Assembly: GCA_016926755.1 (NCBI GenBank)
Contig: JAFGNZ010000216.1
Location: 1 to 64,000, forward strand
Reading direction: 5' to 3'
DNA: 64,000 bases
From: Myxococcaceae bacterium
GTDB taxonomy: Bacteria; Myxococcota; Myxococcia; Myxococcales; Myxococcaceae
This document shows, piece after piece, positions 57,567-64,000 of the stretch. The position numbers and the translations under genes are program-made. The notes beneath the pieces are model-generated. The model had not been told where the DNA came from and made no database searches. It saw nothing but the letters and a program-made list of their open reading frames with translations. The number at the start of each line of letters is the position of its first letter. Positions within the stretch are counted from its first letter, which is position 1.

Positions 57567-58478
57567 TCAGTCGAGGAAGCGGCGCTCCCAGCGGCGGGTT
57601 TCTTCCGGACCAAAGTCGAGCATGAGCCCGCGTGGCTCATGAAAGAGCCAGGGCTCCAGCACGCGCGCCAACTCGCGGTATGCGGGGAGGGAATCACCGC
57701 GTGATATGTCGCCCGCTTCAGGCCACTCTCCAAGGGTGATGAGGGCCTTGTCGTCCCCCATCTCCTGCACGGCTGTTTCGGGGGAGTGGAGGCACGAGCG
57801 CAGGGCAGCGGGACCCCCAAGCGCGCCCAGTACTGGCTGTCCCAAGAAGGTAAGCCATTGGGGGCCGCGCACTCGCGTTCCCACCGTCCATGAGTGGTTG
57901 TTCAGGTCTGGAACGTCAATGCCGGGGTGACGGAGACAGACCTCGGAGAGCTCCTTGGATACTCCGACGAGATCAAGCTCTCCGTTCAAGGACAGCCCGC
58001 CCAGCCCTGAGCAGAAGGGCAGGGGAGTGGCCAACTCCAGGGCCAGCTCGTGGACGCGTCCTGGGCCGTGTTCCTCGAGGAACTCGGTGGGCAACCAGAA
58101 CGTCGCCGCACACACTGCGTGAGGCTCGTCAACCATTGTAGGGGCCGCGAGATCCTTGCCGTGGTATTCGAAACGATACCGGCGTTCGGTGAGCGATGCA
58201 TCGTAGAGCTGGATGATGGGGAAGCGCCGTTCGCGGAGTTCGCGCTGAATGCGTTCCCACCCTGGCTCGTCCAGCTTGAAGTACTCCCCCTCGTCATCGG
58301 TGTACCAGCCGAGCGTTTGAGGGCCGATGGCGCGCAGATATGCCTCCAATGCTCGGAGCACCCCCGGCACGACTTCCTCGCGCGGGCGGCGCATGAAGAA
58401 GGTGAAACTCAGCCCCTCACGCACCACGATATGGTCGTAGCCTGCGCGGATGCGCACCCTTGGGTAGTGCTTGCTCAT
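57567..58478 (-). CDS. DUF3396-type immunity protein
   Basis: A 303-residue cytosolic protein starting MSKHYPRVRIRAGYDHIVVR and including FTFFMRRPREEVVPGVLRAL, LPFCSGLGGLSLNGELDLVG and LNNHSWTVGTRVRGPQWLTF, then FLGQPVLGALGG. This pattern matches the DUF3396 (type VI immunity family) proteins that neutralise VRR-NUC/PD-(D/E)xK nucleases. It begins four bases inside the toxin's 3' end (ATGA overlap), which ensures immunity is made with the toxin. No signal peptide, consistent with action in the cytoplasm. Confidence 0.75.
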   Translation of the reverse strand: MSKHYPRVRIRAGYDHIVVREGLSFTFFMRRPREEVVPGVLRALEAYLRAIGPQTLGWYTDDEGEYFKLDEPGWERIQRELRERRFPIIQLYDASLTERRYRFEYHGKDLAAPTMVDEPHAVCAATFWLPTEFLEEHGPGRVHELALELATPLPFCSGLGGLSLNGELDLVGVSKELSEVCLRHPGIDVPDLNNHSWTVGTRVRGPQWLTFLGQPVLGALGGPAALRSCLHSPETAVQEMGDDKALITLGEWPEAGDISRGDSLPAYRELARVLEPWLFHEPRGLMLDFGPEETRRWERRFLD

Positions 58479-59335
58479 GGGAGGACTCCACGTCGGGGCA
58501 CGACACGCCAGGGTTTGGTACCAAGGATATTCTTGTACACGGTTCCCTGATCGCGCCCCTCATGTGGGGGGCCATCAGGGTACTTGCGCCAGGGCGGTTC
58601 TCCACCATTCACACACGGGAACTTGAAATCGAAGATGGCTTGAACCTGGAGCGGATTGCCGGTGTGGACGACGACATCAGGCTCGATGGTGCCGCGCAGC
58701 TCCGCGCCCCTTCCCGCGTTCAGCAGAGCCTTCACCTGATCTTGAGTAAGGTACTGCACGCTGCCGGTGCCAGACTTGATGCGGTAGCGTGGCGAGATGG
58801 AGAACCCGTCGGGCTTCAGCTCCTGGAGCTTCTCCTGGGCGCACTCAAGGGCGACCTGATGCTGCTCGACCCCTAGCTGCATGGCGCGGGTGATGGGCTG
58901 GCCGTTGGCGTCGACACCGACGACCTGGCGGCACTCCTCGTGAGTAGGGCCTCTATCCCCAAAGTGCTTGAGCATGACAACGGAGCGTGCCTCGTCGGCG
59001 CACTCAGAGAGGGCCTGCTGGATGCGCTCGATGAGCGGGGCGTCGATGGCCACGCTGACCACCCTGGCGGCGGCAGTGATTTTCAGTGCGGCGCTGGGAG
59101 TACCCGGCAGGGGCGTCGGCGGTCTGACGGGAGGGCCGGTGGGGACGACGGGGAGTTGCTCGCCGGGTTGAGGCTTGCACAGCAGCGGATTCCGAAGGCA
59201 GGAATGGGTGGCGGAGTCCGTGCCCTGAGCATAGGTGCGAGGCGCGCGGTGGGTGGACGGGGCACAGGCGATCAGCCCCAGGCTGATGGCGAGCGTCGCC
59301 TCCAGCTGCCACCCAGCCATGAGTGTTGGACGCAT
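58475..59335 (-). CDS. Lipoprotein toxin candidate with PD-(D/E)xK nuclease domain (SitA-like)
   Basis: A 286-residue predicted lipoprotein: lipobox LGLIACAPS (Cys 24), a Pro-rich linker, a helical middle, and a C-terminal nuclease core EPDVVVHTGNPLQVQAIFDF with KFPC next. This gives PD (219-220) and DFK (236-238), the PD-(D/E)xK pattern of VRR-NUC-like enzymes. The tail QGTVYKNILG is conserved in such toxins. Start ATG 59335 is preceded by GGAGG; an inner ATG (59320) has no ribosome site. The immunity gene overlaps the stop by four bases. A lipoprotein signal on a nuclease fits toxins passed by outer-membrane exchange in myxobacteria. Delivery is an inference. Confidence 0.68.
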   Translation of the reverse strand: MRPTLMAGWQLEATLAISLGLIACAPSTHRAPRTYAQGTDSATHSCLRNPLLCKPQPGEQLPVVPTGPPVRPPTPLPGTPSAALKITAAARVVSVAIDAPLIERIQQALSECADEARSVVMLKHFGDRGPTHEECRQVVGVDANGQPITRAMQLGVEQHQVALECAQEKLQELKPDGFSISPRYRIKSGTGSVQYLTQDQVKALLNAGRGAELRGTIEPDVVVHTGNPLQVQAIFDFKFPCVNGGEPPWRKYPDGPPHEGRDQGTVYKNILGTKPWRVVPRRGVLP

Positions 59336-59357
59336 CCCTCCTCCACAAGCTCGGGGA

Positions 59358-60212
59358 CTACCGGGGCTCCAGCACGAACAGCTCGCCCGTGCTCTCGAGG
59401 AACTTCTCGCTCTTGTGTGGCGCCCTGAGCCGCACCTGGCGCGACTCCCACTCCGCCGTGTGCCCGTCCTGGAACCGCGCTCCGGATCTCCGCAGGTACT
59501 CCAGCAGCCCCGAGAACAGCTCGAACGTGTCGCGCGCCTCGCCATCGCTCCGCGCGTGCCACGCCAGCTCCGGCAGCCCCAGCTTCGGAGCGCCGTACGT
59601 CCGCATCCACACGCCCTCCTGCCCCTTCACCTCCAGCTTCACGAACCCCACGTAGAGCGCCGTCAGCGGCATCGTCTGCAGCAGCTCCAGCAGATCCTCC
59701 CCCTCCTCCGGCACCAGCGGCTGGGCAGGGAACGAGGTGTGCGCGCTCTCGTTCAGCACCACCACCGCTCCCTCGATCGCCAGCGCCACCGCCACCAGCG
59801 CCAGCGCCACGTACTGCTCCAGCGGATCCTTCTCCTCGCCCGCGTAGAAGAGCAGCGCATGCGAGGCATGGGCCCGGGCGCGCGCCTTCAGCTCCGCGGC
59901 ATAGTGCGCGGGCGCCACGCACTGCTCCACCACCGAGGCCGGCATCGGCGCGCCGAAGGCCACCACCTGCACCGCGTGCCGTCCCCACCGCGCCATGCCC
60001 ACCTCCGCCCCCATGGTGGTGCTGGCGCGCGCGTCCAGCTCGAACCGGGCCTCGGCGAGCGAAGGGTGGAACCCCCGCAGCGCGCGAGTGAGGGAGTTGA
60101 CGTCCAGGCGCAGCTGACGCGGGAAGAGGAGCTGGAGGCTCAAGGGCGTCTCCTGCTCCTGCTCCGTCGCCCCTGCTTTCCGCTTTCCGAAGAGGTGATC
60201 GAGGATGCCCAT
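59358..60212 (-). CDS. DUF4261-like hypothetical protein
   Basis: A 284-residue soluble protein (MGILDHLFGKRKAG...). The middle (LALVAVALAIEGAVVVLNES) and later WMRTYGAPKLGLPELAWHA followed by DTFELFSGLLEYL match the general form of DUF4261 proteins, in which a WxRTxGLxxFGxPDL phrase is typical. Function is unknown. It lies 22 bases upstream of the lipoprotein toxin on the same strand, so it may be part of that locus or simply a neighbour. Confidence 0.65.
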   Translation of the reverse strand: MGILDHLFGKRKAGATEQEQETPLSLQLLFPRQLRLDVNSLTRALRGFHPSLAEARFELDARASTTMGAEVGMARWGRHAVQVVAFGAPMPASVVEQCVAPAHYAAELKARARAHASHALLFYAGEEKDPLEQYVALALVAVALAIEGAVVVLNESAHTSFPAQPLVPEEGEDLLELLQTMPLTALYVGFVKLEVKGQEGVWMRTYGAPKLGLPELAWHARSDGEARDTFELFSGLLEYLRRSGARFQDGHTAEWESRQVRLRAPHKSEKFLESTGELFVLEPR

Positions 60213-60517
60213 GCGGTGCTCGCAGGCTCCTCTATCACACAGGGCGCCCTTTCAGTGGCGCGCTCGCACGGGAGCCGCAGAGGCCCCTGCTCATCCCCAG
60301 TCCCATCAAAATGAGAAAATGAGACTTCTCGCCCACCTGCCCGGCGCCGGAGCCAGTCTGATCCCAGGATCAGGGTCGGCTGCCTGCTGATCGGCGGGGC
60401 TGCGGCGCGGTTTGCAGCGGCGGCCGGCCGGATCGAGCTTTCTGTCGTCGGCCCGTCGCGTCCGGAGCCGATTTTTCGGCCTCCGGCGCGATTCCGGGCA
60501 GAGAGAGGAGGTGGCGC
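60213..60517. promoter_or_regulatory. Divergent region between DUF4261-like gene and ku, with palindrome
   Basis: This 305-base divergent region holds no gene. It contains a short AT-richer patch (around 60305-60330) that may be a promoter and the palindrome CTGATCC-CA-GGATCAG (60358-60373), a possible operator. A related half-site CTGATC recurs near 60387. No sigma-factor consensus could be assigned with confidence. Confidence 0.35.
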
Positions 60518-61417
60518 ATGGCGCGTCCCATGTGGAAGGGCTCGGTCAACTTCGGCCTCGTGAACGTCCCCATCCGGATGTACCGCGCGGTCTCCCCGAG
60601 GGACATCCGCTTCCACCAGCTCCACGCCAAGGACAAGGCGCGCGTGCGCGAGAAGCGCATCTGCGAGGCCGAGGGCGTGGAGATCTCCTACGAGGAGATC
60701 ATCAAGGGCTACGAGATCAGCAAGGGCGTGTACGTCACCATCACGCCCGAGGAGCTCAAGGCGCTGGCGCCCAAGGGCACCTACGCCATCGACATCGAGG
60801 ACTTCGTCCCGGCGGAGGACATCCACCCGCTCTACTACGACGCGCACTACCACCTGGTGCCAGAGACGAACGCCGCGCGCGCCTACGCGCTGCTGAGCCA
60901 GGCGCTGGAGAGCTCGGGGAGGATCGGCGTGGGGCGGGTGGTGCTGAGGACCAGGCAGTACGCGTGCGCCGTGCGGCCCAACGGGCCAGGGCTGATGCTC
61001 TCCACCATGAACAGCGTGGACGAGGTCATCCCGCTGGAGCAGATCGACGGGATGCCCGCGCACATGCCCAAGGTGAACGCGCGCGAGCTGGCCACGGCCG
61101 AGCAGCTCATCGAGTCGCTCGCCGCCCCGTTCGATCCGGAGAAGTACCGGGACGTCTACCGCGAGCAGCTGGAGGAGGTGCTGCGACAGAAGGCCGGCGG
61201 CGTGGAGATCCGCCCCTCGCCCACGCCGGAGCCGGAGTACGCCGCGCCCGCGAACCTGATGGAAGCGCTGAAGAAGAGCCTCGCGGCCGCCAGGCGCACG
61301 CGCGAGCGGGAGGAGGAGGCCGCCGCGCCGCGTCGTGCCACTCGAGCCTCGGGCACGCGCCGGGTCCGCACCCAGGCGGCGGCCCGCACGGCCCGGCCTC
61401 GCAAGCGGAAGAGCTGA
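60518..61417 (+). CDS. ku: Non-homologous end joining protein Ku
   Basis: A 299-residue bacterial Ku: MARPMWKGSVNFGLVNVPIR at the start, then FHQLHAKDKARVREKRICEA (the conserved RI-rich block) and the core up to LEEVLRQKAGG. A basic Lys/Arg/Ala-rich tail (ARPRKRKS) follows and is thought to bind DNA. Ku rings bind double-strand ends and recruit ligase LigD, which is not in the window. The ATG lies after GAGAGAGGAGG. It is a single gene, divergent from the DUF4261-like gene. Confidence 0.95.
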   Translation: MARPMWKGSVNFGLVNVPIRMYRAVSPRDIRFHQLHAKDKARVREKRICEAEGVEISYEEIIKGYEISKGVYVTITPEELKALAPKGTYAIDIEDFVPAEDIHPLYYDAHYHLVPETNAARAYALLSQALESSGRIGVGRVVLRTRQYACAVRPNGPGLMLSTMNSVDEVIPLEQIDGMPAHMPKVNARELATAEQLIESLAAPFDPEKYRDVYREQLEEVLRQKAGGVEIRPSPTPEPEYAAPANLMEALKKSLAAARRTREREEEAAAPRRATRASGTRRVRTQAAARTARPRKRKS

Positions 61418-61568
61418 GCGGCGGGTGAAGACTGGCTGGGACAAGCTGCGCTGAGCCTCCCGAGGACGCCTGGCCCCAGGGCAGCCGGTTTGCCTCGCTC
61501 CTGGAGTCACAGGTGGGGATGCCCCTCTCCTTCTCGATGACCCCCAAAGTCGTCCAAGGAGACGAGCC

Positions 61569-61775
61569 ATGAGCAACATCCCCGAAGTCCCCGAGAAGAA
61601 CCCCGGCCGCAGCGTAGATCCTTCCACCGAGTACCGGCTGACCATCTCCGGAGCGCATCCCCTGGTTGAGCTCGAGCCGGAGCAGCTGCGCGCAGTCGTG
61701 GGCGGTTCGAAGGCCAAGCCGAAGATCAAGGTCGTCGTCTCCCCCGACGGCACCATCACGGTGACGGTGGAGTAG
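61569..61775 (+). CDS. Small peptide with double-glycine leader-like motif
   Basis: A 68-residue peptide: MSNIPEVPEKNPGRSVDPST, then VELEPEQLRAVVGG and the tail SKAKPKIKVVVSPDG...TVTVE. The acidic-helix-then-GG arrangement (GG at 45-46) resembles leader peptides of RiPPs and double-glycine bacteriocins, which a C39 or other protease cleaves after GG. The putative core (22 residues) is Lys/Val/Thr-rich without Cys. A strong ribosome site (AAGGAG, then ATG) supports expression. No modifying enzyme or transporter gene is adjacent in the window, so the assignment is tentative. It could also be a simple conserved myxobacterial peptide. Confidence 0.55.
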   Translation: MSNIPEVPEKNPGRSVDPSTEYRLTISGAHPLVELEPEQLRAVVGGSKAKPKIKVVVSPDGTITVTVE

Positions 61776-61868
61776 CGCCCCTGCCTCACGGTGGGCGGCA
61801 GCGCATGCCCGCCCACCGTGGGGCGGTGTTTCGCCGAAGCCGTAGTAGAGTGCAGGGCACTCGCGTTC

Positions 61869-64000
61869 ATGAGCTTCTCCCTGCCGCAGGCGCTGATGCT
61901 GCTCGTGCCCCTCGGGCTCTTCCTCTGGAAGCGCGGGGCGCGGCCGGGCCCTCCCATGCCCTTGCGGTGGGCGCTGCTGGTGCTGGCCGTGGGCGCGCTC
62001 GCCGGGCCCGAGTGGGTGCTGCGCCACGCGGGCAGCGACGTGGTGGTGGTGGTGGATCGCTCGCGCTCCATGCCGCTGGACTCCGACCGCGTGGCGCTGG
62101 AGCTGGTGAAGCTGCTGGAGGCGCAGCGGCGCCCGGGTGACAGGCTGGGTGTCATCTCCTTCGGGCGCGAGGCGCGAGTGGAGCAGCCGCTGAGCGCGGC
62201 GGGCACCTTCGGCGGCTTCTCGCGGCCGGTGGATGCGGAGGCCTCGGATCTCGCGTCGGCGCTGGATGCGGCCGGCGCCCTCGTGCCCCCCGAGCGCACG
62301 GGCCGGGTGCTCGTGGTGTCGGACGGGCGGGCCACGGGCGCGGACGCGCGGGGCGCGGCACGGCGGCTGGCGGCGCGAGGCATCGCCGTGGACTACCGCC
62401 AGGTGGCGCGCGAAGAGGCACCGCTGGATCTGGCCGTCGTCTCGGTGGACGTGCCCTCGGCCGTGACGGCGCGCGAGCCCTTCCAGTTCTCCGCCGTGGT
62501 GTTCGCCTCGGGCGCTGTCACCGGCACGGTGCGCCTGGAGCGCAACGGCCAGCTCCTGGTGAAGGGGCCCTACGAGTTCCGGCCCGGCCCCAACGTGCTG
62601 CCGTTCCGGGATCTGGTGGAGAAGGAGGGGCTGGCCAGCTACCGCCTCGCCGTGGAGGCCCCGGGCGATGGCGTGGTGGAGAACGACGAGGGCCGCGCGG
62701 TGCTGCGCGTGGAGGGCCCGCCGCGGGTGCTGCTGCTCACCCGCAAGCCGAGAGGCACCCTGGCGCAGGCCCTGGAGTCCGCGGGGCTGCGGCTGGAGGT
62801 TCGCGAGCCCTTCACCGTCTCGCTGGACGCGCTGGACGGCGTGGCCACGGTGGTGCTGGAGGACGTGGACGCCAACGCCCTGGGCGAGCCCGGGCTGAAC
62901 GCGCTGGCCGCGTACGTGGAGCAGGCCGGCGGCGGGCTGGTGATGACGGGCGGGCGGGACAGCTTCGGCCAGGGGGGCTACCGGCGCTCGTCGCTGGAGC
63001 CGGTGCTGCCGGTGTCCCTGGAGCTGCGCGAGGAGCAGCGGCGCACCGCGGTGGCGATCAGCGTGCTGATGGACTGCAGCTGCTCCATGGGCGCCACGGT
63101 GCCGGACGGGCGCACGAAGATGGAGGTGGCCGCCGAGGGCGTGGTGGGCGCGCTCACGCTCCTCAACGATCGGGACGAGGCCTCCGTCCACATGGTGGAC
63201 ACGGAGACGCACGAGATCTTCGGGCTGAGCCCGGTGAGCGAGGGGCTCCCGCTGGACAAGGTGGCGCGCGGCTTCAGCGGCGGTGGCGGCATCTACGTGG
63301 GCGAGGCGCTGCGCACGGGCAGGAAGGAGATCCTCCAGAGCGACAAGGCCACCCGGCACGTGCTGCTCTTCTCGGACGCGGCGGACTCGGAGGAGCCGGA
63401 CGACTACAAGGCGACGATCTCGGCGCTGCGTGGGGAGAACGTGACGGTGTCGGTGATCGGGCTCGGCACGCCGAGTGACTCGGACGCGAAGCTGCTGCAG
63501 GAGGTGGCCGCGCTGGGCGGCGGGCGCATCTACTTCGCCCAGGACGCGATGAGCCTGCCGCGCATCTTCAGCCAGGAGACCATCACGGTGGCGCGCTCGG
63601 CCTTCGTGGACGTGCCCACCTCGGTGGAGCCGGCGCCGGATCTGCCGCTGCTGGGGAAGCTGCCGGCGCAGGGGCTGCCGCAGGTGGGCGGCTACAACCT
63701 CACCTACCTCAAGCCGCGCGCGAACGTGGCGATGCGCACGCTGGACGAGAACGCCGCGCCGCTGCTGGCCATGTGGCCGCGCGGGGCGGGGCGCTCGGTG
63801 GCCTTCATGGCGGAGGTGGACGGGGAGTTCACCGGCGAGCTGCGCCAGTGGAGCGGCCTGCGGGCAGCGCTGGAGAGCATGGTGCGCTGGGCCATGGGAG
63901 GCAGCGGCAAGTCGGAGGGCGAGGCGGTGGCGCGGGCGGAGCGGCAGGGCAACCTGCTGCGCGTGACGCTGGACCTGGCGCCCGGCGAGCCGATGCCCAC
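61869..64000 (+). CDS. Large vWA protein with two vWA domains (partial, runs off the edge)
   Basis: The frame from ATG 61869 stays open to the right edge (at least 710 residues). It starts with two hydrophobic stretches, then vWA domain 1 (VVVVVDRSRSMPLDSDRVAL, with the metal site DxSxS). A glutamine-amidotransferase-like domain follows (VLLLTRKPRGTLAQALESAG and YVEQAGGGLVMTGGRDSFGQ). Then comes vWA domain 2 (ISVLMDCSCSMGATVPDG, DCSCS) and a beta region. This is the order of the membrane vWA proteins that accompany BatA/DUF58/MoxR systems. The C-terminus is not visible. Its operon partner may lie beyond the window. It is related in kind to the BatA-like gene at 55.8 kb. Confidence 0.85.
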   Translation, partial: MSFSLPQALMLLVPLGLFLWKRGARPGPPMPLRWALLVLAVGALAGPEWVLRHAGSDVVVVVDRSRSMPLDSDRVALELVKLLEAQRRPGDRLGVISFGREARVEQPLSAAGTFGGFSRPVDAEASDLASALDAAGALVPPERTGRVLVVSDGRATGADARGAARRLAARGIAVDYRQVAREEAPLDLAVVSVDVPSAVTAREPFQFSAVVFASGAVTGTVRLERNGQLLVKGPYEFRPGPNVLPFRDLVEKEGLASYRLAVEAPGDGVVENDEGRAVLRVEGPPRVLLLTRKPRGTLAQALESAGLRLEVREPFTVSLDALDGVATVVLEDVDANALGEPGLNALAAYVEQAGGGLVMTGGRDSFGQGGYRRSSLEPVLPVSLELREEQRRTAVAISVLMDCSCSMGATVPDGRTKMEVAAEGVVGALTLLNDRDEASVHMVDTETHEIFGLSPVSEGLPLDKVARGFSGGGGIYVGEALRTGRKEILQSDKATRHVLLFSDAADSEEPDDYKATISALRGENVTVSVIGLGTPSDSDAKLLQEVAALGGGRIYFAQDAMSLPRIFSQETITVARSAFVDVPTSVEPAPDLPLLGKLPAQGLPQVGGYNLTYLKPRANVAMRTLDENAAPLLAMWPRGAGRSVAFMAEVDGEFTGELRQWSGLRAALESMVRWAMGGSGKSEGEAVARAERQGNLLRVTLDLAPGEPMP

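Noticed and set aside
60140-63359. Long minus-strand frames (747 and 750 residues)
   Set aside because: They lie opposite ku and the vWA gene, which show clear domain motifs; translations are His/Arg/Gly-rich shadows.

Overview
The window is about 70% G+C by eye, with long overlapping shadow frames and frequent GTG starts. It looks like a chromosomal piece of a myxobacterium (Archangium/Cystobacter/Stigmatella-like). Supporting signs are eukaryote-like Ser/Thr kinases carrying extra sensory modules, lipoprotein toxin/immunity pairs resembling the SitA/SitI toxins of Myxococcus, and Cys-rich secreted proteins. The taxon is inferred from gene content, not proven. No rRNA, tRNA, CRISPR array or intact insertion sequence was found.

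Layout. 1-9.5 kb: the metK end and ahcY (methyl cycle), a YchJ-like protein, uppP, a CoA-type Nudix hydrolase, an MBOAT acyltransferase with a tandem SGNH esterase (probable polysaccharide or wall O-acylation), and mannose-1-phosphate guanylyltransferase. 9.5-16 kb: a decayed gene before an immunity-like protein, a membrane Ser/Thr kinase, argS, and an RdgC-like protein split into two overlapping genes. 16-23 kb: an inverted-repeat-rich leader before a non-RD kinase with PilZ-like and J-like modules, phosphomannomutase, ROK glucokinase and a 763-residue orphan. 23-30.4 kb: two tandem secreted peptides with CX3C motifs facing a signal peptidase, a XylFGH-type sugar importer, and a P-type cation ATPase. 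30.4-32.5 kb: a DUF547 protein and a Rieske oxygenase.

32.6-38.8 kb is a visibly less G+C-rich island with two large genes on the minus strand. The first encodes an AAA-type ATPase and the second a divergent adenosine deaminase. Together they match the architecture of the RADAR anti-phage system (rdrA-rdrB). 39-44.6 kb: an F420-reductase-like oxidoreductase, an aldo/keto-reductase remnant, a lipoprotein with three identical eight-cysteine modules, a TolC-like protein divergent from a MarR regulator with a clear palindromic operator, and exbB-exbD-tonB. 44.8-48 kb: a lipoprotein toxin with a His-rich nuclease-like C-terminus, its presumed immunity gene, and a methyltransferase.

48.1-57.6 kb is a tightly coupled seven-gene plus-strand operon: coiled-coil membrane protein, MoxR ATPase, signal-peptide membrane protein, ABC ATPase, ABC permease, DUF58, BatA/vWA-like protein. 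A related large vWA protein runs off the right edge at 64 kb. Between them lie a second lipoprotein toxin (PD-(D/E)xK nuclease) with a DUF3396-like immunity gene, a DUF4261-like gene, Ku (end joining), and a small double-glycine peptide. The accessory content is dominated by conflict systems: RADAR, two intact and one decayed toxin/immunity loci. The rest is sugar-nucleotide, envelope and signalling functions. All family assignments come from reading translated sequence and motifs; no database search was run.
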